From NCBI RefSeq assembly GCF_921293095.1, contig NC_060258.1:8446607-8510606 (forward strand): a DNA stretch of 64,000 bases. The letters run 5' to 3'. Each line of letters opens with the position of its first letter. Within the stretch, counting starts at the first letter, position 1. Shown one piece after another: positions 1 to 12,804 of the stretch. Source of the stretch: Ischnura elegans. Its lineage: Eukaryota; Arthropoda; Insecta; Odonata; Coenagrionidae. The notes under the pieces are model-generated. The model worked only from the letters and a program-made list of their open reading frames with translations. It ran no database searches and was not told the origin of the DNA. The translations under genes were made by a program, and so were the position numbers.

Positions 1-769
1 AGTGGATTCCGTGCCGTGACGTCACGCTCCGATGACGTCGTGTTTTCAAGCAGCCGATGAAGTTTAATTTTCAAAGACTCATAACTCAGCTGAAAAACAT
101 TATTCATCCGCGAAATTTTCGGTGAGCACATTTGAGATAGGGACCTTCTCATTCTAGTACTTTGAAAAAATTGTGCATGTTCCCCATTGACGAGTTATAA
201 TTTATGCACAACAGAATTAAAGTGCCACTAGAAGGAATAAATAATAACCCAACATAGGTAGAACACTTAGGAACTTAGGTCTGAACCATGACTGCATGTC
301 GGAGGAAACAATGTCTTTCCTGAAGAGTGCAAAACATAATCTGACGGCTGATAACGATATTTTAGTTGTAAGTTATAAGAATTTGATGCGGAAAGACGAT
401 ATCACGACCTGGTTCCCACTTTTTATTCCCTGGCATACGCCCACGTTAGGAGCTCCGTGAATTGCGTGACAAGCAGGAACCGGGTCGTGATATCGCCTTT
501 CCGCATCAAATTCCTATGAGTTACAACAAAAATATCGTCACGACGGCACGGCAGTTTCAGCAGAGACCACCTCCTATTACGTACGCACCTAGGGCAGAGT
601 CAACACTCCATAGCAACGCTGTGGTTTATCAGAATGTTATCAGTTTATTATCAGTATGTTATCAAGGAATGAAAATCCTGCACGTATTGACGTGTCGCGG
701 CGTTCGGAGCTTCGGAATGATCGTGAAATCACCATTCGAAGTAAAAATAGGTAGCAGGTTGGAGCGAGA
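1..769. other. Intergenic DNA, no gene seen
   Basis: No reading frame here has recognisable protein character. The longest open stretch (462-806) overlaps a hairpin arm and a dispersed repeat, so it is not called as a gene. The notable structure is the inverted repeat listed separately at 355-538. Confidence 0.6.
355..538. repeat. Long imperfect hairpin, arms about 62 nt
   Basis: The arm at about 355-417 is the reverse complement of the arm at about 476-538 with only a few mismatches. Both contain TTTGATGCGGAAAG or its complement and the CGATATCACGAC core. The loop is about 58 nt. It could be a short fold-back MITE or a hairpin-forming transcript. No clear target-site duplication is visible. 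Confidence 0.7.
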
Positions 770-1030
770 ACAGAGTCAACAGTTTTCGTGTAAGGTGTGG
801 TCATAAAGTGTGCATTCCCCTTCCTTTTATTCCCCAGAGGAGCCAGGATAAGAGGATCGGTATTGTTTTGGCGTGAATTTCGGTGAGTGTTTCATTGGTT
901 CTATTGTTTATAGTCACATAAAAACATAGCGACAGTTTTGTATCACTCCCGTCGTTCCTTTAATGTATTTATTAATTACGCGATCTCTGAAGGATATCAG
1001 TGCGTAGTGGACTGCATCGCATGTGCTGAA
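770..1030 (+). repeat. Dispersed repeat R1, copy 1
   Basis: This stretch is clearly similar to the reverse complements of about 54335-54600 and 57835-58092. Shared landmarks are the GAGGATCGGTATTG and AATTTCGGTGAGTG motifs and the segment around GGATATCAGTGCGTAGTGG. No coding capacity is visible. It may be a solo LTR or a fragment of a non-autonomous element. The family is not recognised. Confidence 0.65.
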
Positions 1031-1044
1031 TTATGTTTAGAGTA

Positions 1045-1097
1045 ATTATGCACTTTTCGGACACGCGACTTTTTCCGATGTCCGGAAAGTGCATAAT
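1045..1097. repeat. Short inverted repeat
   Basis: ATTATGCACTTTTCGGACA at the left pairs with TGTCCGGAAAGTGCATAAT at the right with one mismatch, giving a 19-bp stem. The similarity continues imperfectly outward (TTAGAGT and ACTCTAA). It may be a tiny MITE or a chance hairpin. Confidence 0.5.
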
Positions 1098-1359
1098 AGG
1101 GAACTCTAATGTATTTCAGATATAATCAAGAGCCCCAAAATTATATAAGAATATATGTTTGCATACTACGGTTAATGTTTTTATTTTTATTTTATGACGT
1201 GTTTTGCGATATTTAATTCGTCAAAGTTCACGAGAATGTTGAAATACAAGTGAGAATCGAAAACGCCCGATGATTGGCTGGCAGAAAAGTGTCATCATTA
1301 TTCAGTACGGGGAGGCACGGCCATGGTAGTTGTTGCACACCTGAATACAAGCGACGGAG

Positions 1360-1420
1360 CACAGTGGTCCCAAATCGAAAAAAGCTGGCCAAAATTATTA
1401 ACGTCGTAATTTGACATAAA
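1360..1420 (+). mobile_element. Possible Transib-like terminal fragment
   Basis: The sequence starts with CACAGTGGTCC and matches about 35 nt at 34139, sharing CAAATCG/GAAATCG and an AAAAAGC tract. CACAGTG is the hallmark terminus of Transib elements. No second terminus or transposase was found, so this is at most a remnant. Confidence 0.25.
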
Positions 1421-1680
1421 TTAGAAACAAAATTGAAAGTTCTATTCTGATTTTGATCGTCTGAATCTGATTTTGGCATTATTTTTACGCTATTTCTTCA
1501 TTTTAGCATTTTTTAAACTGTTATTATTTAATAAACTTTTAGAAAATCTCGATATTGATGTCATTGCGATTGGCGATAACGTGCTGTTATTGGAGAACTT
1601 TATACCTTATAGTTGTAATGTAAAAGAGATATAAATTGTATTTAAAAGCCATGATAGAACTTACGACATGAAATTGTCAA

Positions 1681-1725
1681 GAGTCGAACCCGCGACCATC
1701 AGCGTAGTCGGCGAGATACCGAAAT
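1681..1725 (-). other. tRNA-like B-box segment, possible SINE relic
   Basis: On the minus strand the segment reads GGTCGCGGGTTCGACTC, a good match to the T-arm/B box of RNA polymerase III promoters. It is preceded by a tRNA-like stretch (CTCGCCGACTACGCTGATGG). I could not fold a full tRNA cloverleaf, so a tRNA-derived SINE fragment or a pseudo-tRNA is more likely than a functional tRNA. Confidence 0.3.
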
Positions 1726-1739
1726 CTGAAAAACTATTC

Positions 1740-4700
1740 AAACTTACACATTTTTGGTTTCCATGTATTTGAAAAGTCACATTAGATTAAATAAATTGAC
1801 TGATATTAAGGAAATTGAGGGTAAAAATATTTAAATTTCAATAAAATCACTTTTACGTATCCCAAAAAACGAATTTTAAAAGAATCGTCGTCCGATGTCA
1901 CCCCACCTCACTCTTTGTCGCCCTACGATTCACTTAAAATTATCAGATTTTCACCTCACCTGATAGGCTGACCTCGTTTTTTTATGGAACTTTTCGCTTA
2001 ATTAAACGTTCACTTCAGATATTAAAAGGAGTCTTCGAAAGATATCTTTATTATCCAACACTCTTGAGGTTTTTTTTTCACGGTGCCCTCGGAATTTCCT
2101 CATGGCAATGTTCCTTGCCTCCAATGCTTCCTCCGTTAAAACTTCAACTGTAAGAAAGGATTATTTGGCAATTGCTGTTCCACGTATCAGCACTTTATGT
2201 ACCATATGGGCAGCATATAATACAACCACGAAGCTCTAAGTACAGCTCAGACATTTCCATGCTATATTGGCCGAAGGCTTCATTATTCATCTCGTAGCCG
2301 CAGGAAAGAGATTTAAATATCACTGAAATTCGAAGGATAAGTGCTTCATCGATAACTGTAATGAAAATTCCAAATCACGTTTATAATAGCATTTCATGCA
2401 CCTAAAGCATCTGTTCGTAGATTTTTGATATTATGGAAACAGGTTCGATATTTCTTACTGATTTAATATAATTTTAAACTTAAACGTAATTTCATCTTGT
2501 CTGGAATGAAATCCTGAAATAAAACTTCACTGTTAAAAATATGATGATTGGGATTAATTAATGATCATTTTTACGTACTGCATGTATTCTTCGACACTGC
2601 ATTCATGCACGGTAATCATTTGCACTCAGTAGATGTGAGAGGGAGATATTGATAATTGATATACGCTACTGGAGGGAATTAAAATTCCTTCTGCAACCAG
2701 CTTTTGAACGTCACTTTGAAATACTCATCTGTCCTCGAGCTTTGATTCCATTTTCTCAGGTATTTCGGGGAAATTTATTCTTCGCATGAAGCGCGTCCGA
2801 ATAGTTTTGGCATGCTTGATTTCTTTCAGTCGAAAGCTTGTTTCCAAACAGTACACGACATATTCCTTCTTCTTCGCTCATGAATACTCTTTTCTCTATC
2901 TGTAATTTTTATTGTACACCGAAAGGTACGAAAAATTTGCGGCACCCATAATTCAAATTTAACAGGTGTATTTATGGCTGAAACGATGAATGTGATTTCA
3001 AAAAGTTGTCTATTTTTAACCAATAATAAACCGGAAATTATGAGTTGACATTGAATAAAAGATATATAGAAAAGCATATATAGACTTGCCTCTTGAGTTT
3101 CGGGCGTATCCTGAAATTTGAATGCCAAACGCAGGCAAACCAAGTGCTTTAATTATCTGGACAGGAGAAGTTTCTCGAGTAACCAGTGTTAACAAAGTTC
3201 GGAGCACAGAACTTGTTCACTAAGAAAATCATTAAGTGAAACTGAGTGGGAAATATTCACCACATCCATGCAATGGTCATGGTGATGGCCGTCATCCTCA
3301 TTCCGTTTACATTAAAAAATGCCCCTGCAAGATGCACGCACCCTTGGTGGGTTTGGACGAATATTTCCCTCCGCATTCCATCCTATCTACGTCTACGGTC
3401 TGTTGGATCCTGAGAACAATTCTTGGCGGCAACGGCATTAGGGAGCATATGTTAGCTCTTAGCGCCAAGACCCTATTGCGGAATAACGTGCTGACAACGC
3501 TGTACAGCATGTAAGGGATCTTTTCTCTATAAAAATATGAGGAATGTTTTGCAGAGAAAAGCATCTAGTGGTTACTATAAATCTCTCCCGTAGTGACTTA
3601 TGTAGTCGCTTTTGATAACTCATAATTTTTCTCATTCTCCTTAACAACATGACAACCGGCCTTCATTGGTTTCATGAATATTTGAAGGTGAGTACACAAA
3701 CGAAAAGTGTGCATACGATAGGCGTGAAGCAATAGATGTATGTAATCTCACAGGATGTAGAATCATGCTAAGTATACGCAATGCAAGTTCGACCACCGAT
3801 ACAGAAATATTTGAGCAATAAGTCAATTCCGTCTTCCACCGGCCAGCCGCCCTCAGCTTAACTCTCAACTTAAAACCCTCTAGACGTTGGGTAGGCAAGT
3901 ATAGGCCAGATTTTTTTCTCCATTTTGTTGTACATACTCTTCCCAAGGATTCAGAATAGTAATCATCAAGGAGCACGGAGGAGCACAAAACTATGTCGAC
4001 ACATTTTACTCAAAATGGGCCCAAAAATTGCTATCATTATAAATAATTGAATATTGTTATAAAAAATTCTGTAACGAAGAAAGGTTACCATAATATTGTG
4101 CAGAAATGTGCAAAATTGCCATATTAAAAGTGACTGATGGACCCCTTAAATCAATATTGTCAATTATTAATTCGAATTTCCCTAAAATCGACTATTTCTA
4201 CGCGTCGGGCGTTTTAGGCTGAACATGCCCATATTTGACGGTTTGCAAAGGTCAACATAATAATCACACAAACCTATCAAGTACGAAATGTTGTAGGCCA
4301 TATCCTGTAGAATCCGAATTCATACTTCAAACCTTCCTCGTAAAAAGTCGAAAAAATGACTTTTGGCCAACTTTTTCGATTTAGGACCACGCCGCGGCGT
4401 GGTTATGATTCATTTCTTGAGGTGCAGACGTATCGGAGTTGTTCATTGTGACTGCAGGGCTATTATTTAATCAATTTCTCCTTCACTGAAAGCGATAGAT
4501 TGCGTAGAGATGAAGGGATATGGTTATTCTTAGGCTGATCCTAGAAAGCTTCCTGTTACTGATTCCATCATGATACCGCAGGGTATTTTAGTGAAACTGT
4601 AGACTTTGTCGGCGCCGAAAGTCGATGCCGAGAAATGAAAAGGTAGCTGATGTGCATTTGAAATGGTTTTTTAGTTCACAACAAAGTGAGACCTGCAAGT

Positions 4701-6829
4701 AATATAGGCGAAAGAGTAAACTCATGTGAAATGTGTATTCTTTGTGTGTAAAATGTGTCGATATAGTTTTGTACTCCTCCGAGATTATTATGGTGAACTT
4801 ATTTTCCACCTCGAAGCAGTCAATGATGCTTTCAACTTATAAATACCTTGCCTGGAAGGCGACAGGAAGCTCTTTAACACTGGAATCTGAGCGAACCAGA
4901 CTGCTTATTTTCAATTTAGTAGCGATAATATGCACGAATTTCCAACACAATCCTGGAACCTACTCTCAAGACGAGCTCATCGTCATTGCGATCGTTGTCA
5001 TTTAAAAATTCCGTATCGGAAATCTTAGAGAGATAAGCTTCACCTGTACTCTCACTATCACTGGAATCCGTGATGAAAATATCATCCCAACCCAATTTCT
5101 ATTTGGTTTTAACTGGGGAAAGAGCAACATAGAACTGCACATTCTTTGGGCAACTTTGGGTTTTGACTTTCCCTCAAACACCCCATTTCCCCTGTGGTTC
5201 ACATCAGTCCTACTTTATACGATGGCCTGACAACCTTCAAATGGATCCTCGCTTTATCTTTTTGGTCAAGATATAAATTTGCAAAGTACAGAGGCACATT
5301 ATTTTGACGCCGATAGCAGGAGAAAACGCTGTCTCTCGAATGTATGAGGAACAACGTTACTCTTTATTCTCATATTTCCTCCCTTGATTTTAAACATCAT
5401 GCAATTTTTTATGTCCTTCCGTAACTAAAATTGAACAAGTGCCATAAACAATTCGAGCCCATCGTACCCATCGAGAAACAAGTATCTCGAAGTTTTTATT
5501 CTACGGCGGCCGAATTATAGAAAAATCTCAGGTTCAAGTTATTCAGTCGATGAAATATGGAAATATTATTAATTTAAAGTTATCTTCGCTCGCATAGCAC
5601 ACGGGTTTATCATTCCGTTTATTATACTCTTATTTTTCCGCAACGCTCATCCCGACAGACGGCATGCATCGAGGCTTTTCTTCTAATTTCCTCCGTGGGA
5701 ATGCAGACGAAAATTTTTTCTGGGGTGTCAATGCACAGAGGAACAATGCACCACTTGTAATTTTTCCTTACTTCACCCATGTTCTCCTTTAAACGCAACG
5801 TGGCTCTTCCAAACCTGCAGTTTGGGCTTGGATCTTGGACTCCTACTGAACTATGACGTCACGGCCAAAGATTAGCGGGGGCGGTATTTTTTAGCCCGCG
5901 AAACTCGGGCGACTTTTGGGAGTCATTTTCTAGGGTATAAACTGAATTTCAAGCGGTAAAAAGTATATTGCGCTACTGAGTGTTTACTATAGTATATCAG
6001 CACACTATCTATAAAGGGTATGCAATATCCCTACAGTGCATAATTATCGTTTAGTAAAAATTGTGTAGTGAGTTAAAAATGTGTGTTGAATTGAAACGAA
6101 AGCGCCAGCCAGTGCCAGCTGCCCCCCTTTAAAAAATCACAGAAGTGTTTGAGCAAAATCAGTGCTGAATTGAAACGAAAGTATTCAACAAAATTTCTTT
6201 AAGCCACTATGAATATATGATTTCATCACTGTGACACATAAAAGGTTCTGGCAATGCGTGTTACGATAGTAAAAAACAACTACTTGTAAAGTAATTGAAA
6301 ATAAGTGACTAGAATTTGGTATACCATTTATTCCACTGAATTGGATTTTTAATTGATGGTAACTAAGCTGAAACAGTTTATTTATTTACCCATCAATTTT
6401 GATTAATTAAACATATATATTAAATTTTCTTTAAATTGTTGATGTCTGATTTTTTCTCGCAAAATAATGGCAAAACCAAGGAAAATAAAAGCATTATTAG
6501 ATAAATAAGTTAACTAAAAAAGAAAAACTGATAATATAGAATTCACATTTTAAAATACATTACTTGAAATAGTACTTAATATCGTAAAGAGTGCATTCGA
6601 TCACACCTTGCTGGATTGGTCGATGGGATGTATTGGGAGGGGATGTACACGGAGCCATTTCTTCACTAATTAGTGAAGACTTAGGTGACTCACTTGCTAG
6701 GCATCCTAAGAACATCTTCAACCAATGGCATCCTGCAATGGCCCAAACTAGTACAAGTCCTAGGTCAGTGCTGTATGGAGAATGGGGTAAAACTGTCCGG
6801 CACTACTTTGTTCAACTGTTCTGAAACTT
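1740..6829. other. Gene-free stretch, mostly AT-rich
   Basis: No convincing exon, conserved domain or long open frame was found. Minor items are a perfect 16-bp palindrome CCACGCCGCGGCGTGG at 4387-4402 and a short repeat at 6051-6098 whose reverse complement recurs near 54275-54325. Longer open frames at 3236-3514 and 3641-3988 overlap frames on the other strand and lack protein-like composition. Confidence 0.5.
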
Positions 6830-7515
6830 GTTAGCGTCCGAGGGTTAATGTGTTGAATCAAAGCATCACCTCTGTTGGCATGGTGCCTAAGTCGCAGGAA
6901 GCGCATTTTGGGGATTTTCAATGTGCTGATATATTGTTCTGAATTAATGGCTCTGCTTCTTTGGTATCACTGACATGGCAATGGCAACTTCACCTCGCTG
7001 CAACATGTCAGGTGTGACAGCCATGAATGGTCTCCCTGACTGATGTTAATCTTGAAGCACCAACAAACTGCCATCTCACGCTCCCGTCCTCTGAACCCTG
7101 GGAATAACTACATCCTGTTGGCCGTAGATGCCCAATAACCTTTGCACAAATGTCACCATTACCATTTTATTTTATTATCATGGATATCAAACATTTCCTC
7201 CAGATATCGCCGGGCACTATGAATTATGCCACTGAATATTCTCCACAATTCCTTTCCCAGCTGCGAGAAAGTCAGTGAAGGTACACTGCTTGTAATGTAT
7301 CTCCCTGACAGATGTCGTATTTGAAATGGTCATACAGCTAAGCTATCAGTCGGAAAAACTAGACATTTTGCGTGCAGATCCATGGAACTTCAGATAATGC
7401 ATACATTAAGTTTCACATCGGTACCATTGTCGTCGGATGAGAAAAACAATAGTGGTGCATTATTTCCCGGGCAACACTCATACTCGATGCATTTCTTTTT
7501 TTATTTCTCGGTGCA
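6830..7515 (+). repeat. Duplicated 5' flank of family G, copy at G1
   Basis: This region upstream of G1 is homologous, in reverse complement, to the region upstream of G3 (46620-47005, continuing at 48388-48460 across an inserted transposon). The G3 version lacks roughly 110 bp present here. It ends in a pyrimidine-rich tract and GTGCAG just before the G1 start codon. The flank was therefore duplicated together with the gene, and a 5' untranslated exon probably lies in or beyond it. Confidence 0.75.
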
Positions 7516-7521
7516 GTTGAA

Positions 7522-8656
7522 ATGGCAGGTGTTGGTGACGCAGTGGAGGCAATCCTTTCTCTTGAAGAGGCTGTAGCACAAGATGGGGAGACTCAGCTTG
7601 AACTAGGGGCCAGAGATTCAACGGATGAATTGCGCCACCCCCAATCCAGTGATTTCGCTTCATTGCATGGTGATATCAACGCATTGCACAGAGAAATCAC
7701 TTCAAGGGATATTCTGCTCCGAAAACTGGAGGAGACCGTTACCAGATTATCTGAAGATATCGCTCCTCTGAAGGATTATGTGAAGGCAAAGATGCAGGAA
7801 GAGGCGCACAGTGCAATGTCTCAAACTTCAGGTTCATCTGACGGTGGCGCTAGTCAGGACGGAGACCAGGAAACTGAAGAAGAGAGAAATAATAGAGTCC
7901 AAAATAGATGTGTGGACGTGATGATGAGTCTCACGGAAATACGTGAGAATAACGAAGAAAAAACAAAGAAAGTCAGAGGTTTTTACGAGAAAATATACAA
8001 AGCATCCCCCTTCACGTCTCTTATGTTGACGTTCCTGGAGAGAAATCGGGGAGTGAAAGTACTGGTCGACTGTGATTCCTCCAATATCTCAAACTTATTG
8101 TTAGTAAAACGATTGGTTAACCTGGATGGTGAAAAATGTGATGTAAAATCTTTGAATAAGTTCGTTGACTTTAGTGGCTGCAGAGTTTTCTTGGCTGATG
8201 AAATAAGTTTTTTTTTAAGTTCTACTTTGGCGTACGAAGCTTTTGGCTATGCAGTTCCCCTGGCTCAGAGCTTGGCACAGATGGTGATGTACTTGATCTT
8301 CAAAAACCGAGGGTGTCCTTACGAGTGTGATGATGAAATGTACGAGAAACTGTACGAGAAAATTGTGGAGGAAGCATCAAAGAAAAAGGAGACCTCAGGG
8401 GAGGAGTTGGGTTGCTGGATAAAAAATGCCTTGAATATTAAAACACCTTCATAAGAGAGAAATATCATTGATTTCGGTCGTCCCGGCAATGTTGGTCAAG
8501 TACGGTTCGAAGGAAGGAATGTCGAAACTGCTGGAGCAGTTGCATTTACTCACGTTCTTCTTCATTCACCACGTGATTCCAAAAATAAGGAGCATAGTCA
8601 GTGAGGTACGTGACTCATTTGGTGAACATTTTATCAAAGCTAAGGACTTTTCATAA
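7522..8656 (+). pseudogene. Family G paralogue G1, frameshifted
   Basis: The function is unknown. I see a protein related to G2, G3 and G4, starting at the ATG five bases after a strong acceptor (TTTATTTCTCGGTGCAG). Residues 40-95 form a coiled-coil-like helix (LLRKLEETVTRLSEDI), residues 96-125 an acidic linker, and residues about 131-200 the conserved MMSLTEIR and FYEKIYKASPFTSLML block. Residues 205-244 share almost nothing with the paralogues. Alignment with G2 shows one extra base near 8440-8455, giving a stop at 8452-8454. The downstream part (ISVVPAMLVKYGSKEGMSKL) continues in another frame to 8656. A donor-like GAG|GTACGT lies at 8605/8606. The frameshift makes it a likely pseudogene, although sequencing error or an alternative end is possible. 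Confidence 0.75.
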
Positions 8657-8668
8657 ACTTTCACTTAA

Positions 8669-8858
8669 CCCATTATAACCCAATGTTGCTTCTAAGCAAC
8701 ATCAAAAATCTATAATTTATCATCTCTCTTTTGAAAATATCTAAGCAATGTATTATTTTGAGGTGTAAAGTTAAATGATGAGTGATAAATTTTAAAGTTT
8801 TTAATATTAAAATCTTGAAATTTGATTGCTTTCAGAAGCAGCTCAGGTTTATAGAGGG
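8669..8858. mobile_element. TTAA-flanked MITE, piggyBac-type ends
   Basis: The 190-bp element begins CCCATTATAACCC after TTAA (8665-8668). It ends TATAGAGGG before TCAA (8859-8862), and the second copy of the block preserves TTAA at 39355-39358. Termini starting CCC next to TTAA are typical of piggyBac-like elements. It has no coding capacity. Its left end is deleted in block 2. Confidence 0.55.
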
Positions 8859-9127
8859 TCAACACATTCAATGCTTCCTCAATTTTCAAAATTTGTCAGA
8901 ATAAAGTAAGAAAGAAAAATGGAGAAGTTTTGGCACCATAACTTCAATTCAAATGCCGCTATTTACAAACGGCGCACACGGTTCGAAAGAGAGGAGCTTG
9001 CTGAAGGCCGTACATACAATCGGAAGACTCGGAAGTGGAATATTGTTCACGTGCGGAGGCGGAGAAAGACCCCTCATTATTTCATTATTGCCTAAATCGA
9101 AAGATTATTACTCCTGGAGTACGTATT

Positions 9128-9690
9128 TCACGCACTTAGATTTCTAAATAACGATATCTATTTTTCGCGATTAAATGAAAAGTGAAATTTTCCAAGCGTG
9201 TGAAAATGCGACAGCTAAATAAGAATGCTGGGAAAAGCCTGTGTGACTTCATTCTGGTTCCTGCTTCTGCCGTGTGAGGTGACCTTGGGGCGAGGAAGAG
9301 GGCGCCGCTGCGATGCTACCTCTTGGTTTAAGTAAGAATTATTAATACCCTATCAAACGAAGGAAACTTTCCGAACTTAGCCATTTTTAATAGGTGATTT
9401 TTAAGAGATGTTTCCCTGAGCCCTGTGCCTAATGCATGCATTGGTAATCTCAGACAATGTAAAACTCCTCATGACTACTAGGTCCCTGTGGCGTCACGTG
9501 GAATGGCATCGCATGGGCGCCAATCTGGCCTTTTTCAAATGCGGTTAAAATTGACCTTTGCCATTCGTCTAAACTGGGATTTCTGAAACCAAATAGTTTG
9601 TATATTGTGAATACACTAATGGTGGGTAAGAAATCGCAATCAATGACTATATTTTTCTTTGAAGAAGGAATCGACCCCACAGCAGTAAAC
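9128..9690. repeat. Internal direct repeat, unit a
   Basis: This unit is an older, diverged direct repeat of 12885-13470 in the same block. Shared motifs include AATGCTGGGAAAA, GTGAGGTGACCTTGGGGCGA, CCAATCTGGCCTTTTTC and CTAATGGTGGGT. The same pair occurs in block 2 at about 39620-40150 and 44097-44690. The pair predates the block duplication. It could be LTR remnants or a tandem duplication; no LTR-type TG..CA ends were found. Confidence 0.7.
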
Positions 9691-9899
9691 TGTAGATTGC
9701 AACAGATGTTGATTGGGCAACAAATGAAGTCTTGAAAATCATAAGCAAAGCTAAAAACTGATTACCATGCAATGATATAATAACTAAGGGTAACAAAACA
9801 CAGTTTATTGCTCTGTATCTAATTCCTTGAAATGAGAACAAAGAGAGATGTGCGAGATTAGTCACAGCAAAGGGATATTTTCTCTAGATATTTCGTTTC

Positions 9900-10700
9900 T
9901 CCGTGCTAGCAATTCGAATTCATCTGCTTATCTCGTGAGAACTTCCTAAGATGGACTGAAAATAATGGACGCCTCCGGTTGTCCGCTAGCACTCGACAGT
10001 AGGAGTGGGGGTAAAGCGAGCTACCTGTTGAAAATAAGGAGTTGGATGAAGCCGAGTTTCAGATGGGCGTGCCGCTGAAATGGCGTTTCGTAAATAAGAA
10101 TGAATACATCAAACAGAAATCCATTGTAGCAGTGTAAATGCCGAGACGGCATGTCATCATTTTTTTGCGAGGTGGTGCGTACCCTTAGGATATTTGAAAG
10201 AGATGTCTACCGTGGGATAGATACATTAGCGCATTTCCCAAGATCATCTATCCCCCTCTATTCAGTACCCCCCCCCCCCCCTCTGAAGCTTTCCTCTTCT
10301 CCAAACTGAAAAAAGTCCCAGCGCGCACAAGGATCATATTTCGAAGGCTTCGAAAAAAATATCAAGATAAACTAGAACTATAGAAACGTGTTTTCCGCAC
10401 TTTTTCTCTCCCACTGACCCTTTTCAGCCTACCTGCTTCAATGTTCCCCATTTCTGGAGGTCAACCGCTGCATGAGTCATCTATTAGGATATTTGAAAGA
10501 GATGTTAGTTGTATCAACTATATGCCCAAATTGTTTCCATGAATTTAAAATAATCCAATAATCAACTAAATTCCTGTTTGAATCCTTTAAAGGAAATCTC
10601 AATTACGCGTAAAAATCCTGGGTTTCCTGCTGTATAGGTCGAACATTTCCGCATCCATCGTTTTTTTCGTCACCCCTGAAAACGATAGATCGAGGTTCCA
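9900..10700. repeat. Old dispersed repeat inside block 1
   Basis: This stretch contains GGGCGTGCCGCTGA, AAATGGCGTTT and CAGTGTAAATGCCGA motifs. They recur, more diverged, at about 32650-33100 and in block 2 at about 40430-41750. Poly-C at 10270-10280 marks a variable junction. No protein is encoded. The family was not recognised. Confidence 0.5.
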
Positions 10701-11021
10701 TCTTTGTACTAATACATCCAACAAGGGAAATAGAATAAAAAATCGTACGTTTAATATGCTTTGTGCAATTCTAGCATTCGAGGTATACGAGCATTGATTC
10801 GAATATTCGAGTTTGAGAAATCTGCTATTCGACCCAAATCTAATTTGAAGTATAACGTTTTCATTGTGAGTAATATCGTTCGAAAGTCGTGAACATCATA
10901 CATCACCTCAAATTATGTATAAATTTCGGTTAGTACACCTACTTATGTCGTAATTCCCCGTTAAACTCGGATAAATTTGTCCGTCAATGATGCGTGTGGA
11001 GTGCTACATAAATCCATTTAA

Positions 11022-11698
11022 CACTTTAAGTGCCGGCTGCTAAATTTAAAGCCCTACTGAAAAATCCAGCCATTTTTACTGTATTCGTACATTTTATAAA
11101 ACAGTAGCATTAAAAAATATTTCGACGTGCATTTTAATAAAAATGGACTTTGCTTTTCTTTATGATTGAGGTGAAAAACATTTAATGTCTTTTTTAAATA
11201 TATAATTTAACAATGAAAATCTACTGTTTTTTTTTAAATAAAAAAGTTGCAACATATGATGTACCGCTATAGCATGCATAATAATTTTTTTAAATACGCT
11301 TTATTTGAACAATATAAAGCATGGAAATCATAAAAGAGCATTGTTCCAAGAAAAAAATTATAAATCCTGGATGACAAAAAGGGTCAATGCACCCTCAACG
11401 AACGGTCCATTGGCCCAAAGAATTTTCACACCAAGTGGCCTAAGACGAGGATGCTGGTAGCTGCAGAGGACTTTTCGTCCTCAAGACATAAAGTGAACTC
11501 TTTTTCCATCGAGCAGTCGATTTTTTGAAAAAAAAAAAAAACAGGACCCCTAAGCAGTAAACTGGAAAAATACCATGGGCGAAATATAACGGCTTCACGC
11601 ATACAAAGTCAATTAAATGGAAAGACGTAATACTACGTCCATGGCAATCCTCAGAAGGATTAGCAGGACGTAATATTACGTCCATGGCTCGCAAAGCG
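11022..11698. mobile_element. 677-bp TTAA-type MITE
   Basis: The element begins CACTTTAAGTGCC after TTAA at 11018-11021. It ends GGCTCGCAAAGCG before TTGA at 11699-11702, and the two ends are imperfect inverted repeats. It contains GACGTAATATTACGTCC palindromes near its right end. The same element sits at the same site in block 2 (42168-42862). Block 3 lacks it at 62105-62135, giving an empty site. It therefore inserted before blocks 1 and 2 separated. TTAA targeting suggests a piggyBac-like helper. Confidence 0.65.
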
Positions 11699-12639
11699 TT
11701 GAATACGCGGTGGTGTGACAACAATACTCAAGGGCAGATTTGAAGATCCTCTTTCGTAACATTAAAAAAAAAAAACATTTGACACATGAAAATTTTATTG
11801 CAAAAAATACGCCGTTCCTTGCATATCTCATCACAATTTCCACCCAGAAATATTCTTGTTAAACATTTACCTCTGCTGCTAACCAACTGATTTTGTTTGG
11901 AGAGAAATCATAGGTATTTATGCAAGAATAAGTAAGAATATATCACTTCATTTATTAGAATCAAATTAAAAAATCATAAAGGTTTACATAATATAACAAC
12001 ATCCGTTTATGGTTGGCAACAGGTTTGAATAATATATGTATCAACCAACTGATATTGTCTTTCTTCTCAGCGACGAAAGACAGAAATAGCAAAAAAAAAC
12101 ATATGGCTTCAGGGCTAAATTGAAAAATCATGGCAATAAAAGAAAACTAAATCATTGTACAATGCATTCATTTGTAAAAATATGGATCTTGTAAGATCCG
12201 TATTGTATGTGAAACCATCAAACAAATTGTAATGAAGAAATTGCATCAAACAAATTATCATTACAATACATCATTGTCAAGATTAAGTACCTAGACATTG
12301 GATCTCATTGCCAGGGAATATAAGACACATTCGTAAGATAGGAGAATTAGGAATTAGTACAAAAATTGACTGAATACAATATACAGGTGTTACCAAGGAG
12401 AACATATGTTCTTTTTATTAGTGTAACACCTGTAGTAATGAAATAATGATTATAATTTCAGAATGCAGACATTATCCCACTAACATTGCATCTGAGCAGT
12501 TGTGCGATTTGTGATAAAGGCATTAAAAAATTAAAATGGCATGTTAAAATAAAAATAATAATGACACTAAAACAATAATATCCAACTTTGCACACATAGG
12601 TATTATATCAAACACCGGTTAGGTAGCATTTGCGAAGGC

Positions 12640-12804
12640 ATTGATTTATGTTGGCCAGTCACTGTTCAACTCCCGGTTCACCAAAATGACTGACGTGGAA
12701 TAAAATACGAATCTCTTCTTCGAGACAATGAATTTCAGGAACTTAAGAACAATAACTTCAAGGCACTCATCTCCGACGTTTTGTTGAAGGCACATTCTTC
12801 ATAC
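12640..12804 (-). other. Candidate 3' exon of family G (copy 1)
   Basis: On the minus strand a pyrimidine-rich tract GTTTCCTTGCTTCAACAG precedes GTATGAAG at 12804. The same acceptor and following sequence are conserved in block 2 (44019 downward). If the upstream G exon is spliced at its GAG|GTAAG donor in phase 0, translation would end after one codon (GTA TGA), so this would be mainly a 3' untranslated exon. Copy 1 carries about 10 extra bases relative to copy 2. No transcript evidence is available. Confidence 0.25.

Noticed and set aside
462-806. 114-codon open frame
   Set aside because: It overlaps a hairpin arm and the R1 repeat and has no protein-like features.
11440-11724. 94-codon frame on the minus strand, conserved in block 2 (42598-42888)
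   Set aside because: It lies within the TTAA-type MITE; conservation reflects recent block duplication, and the two copies differ by frameshifts.
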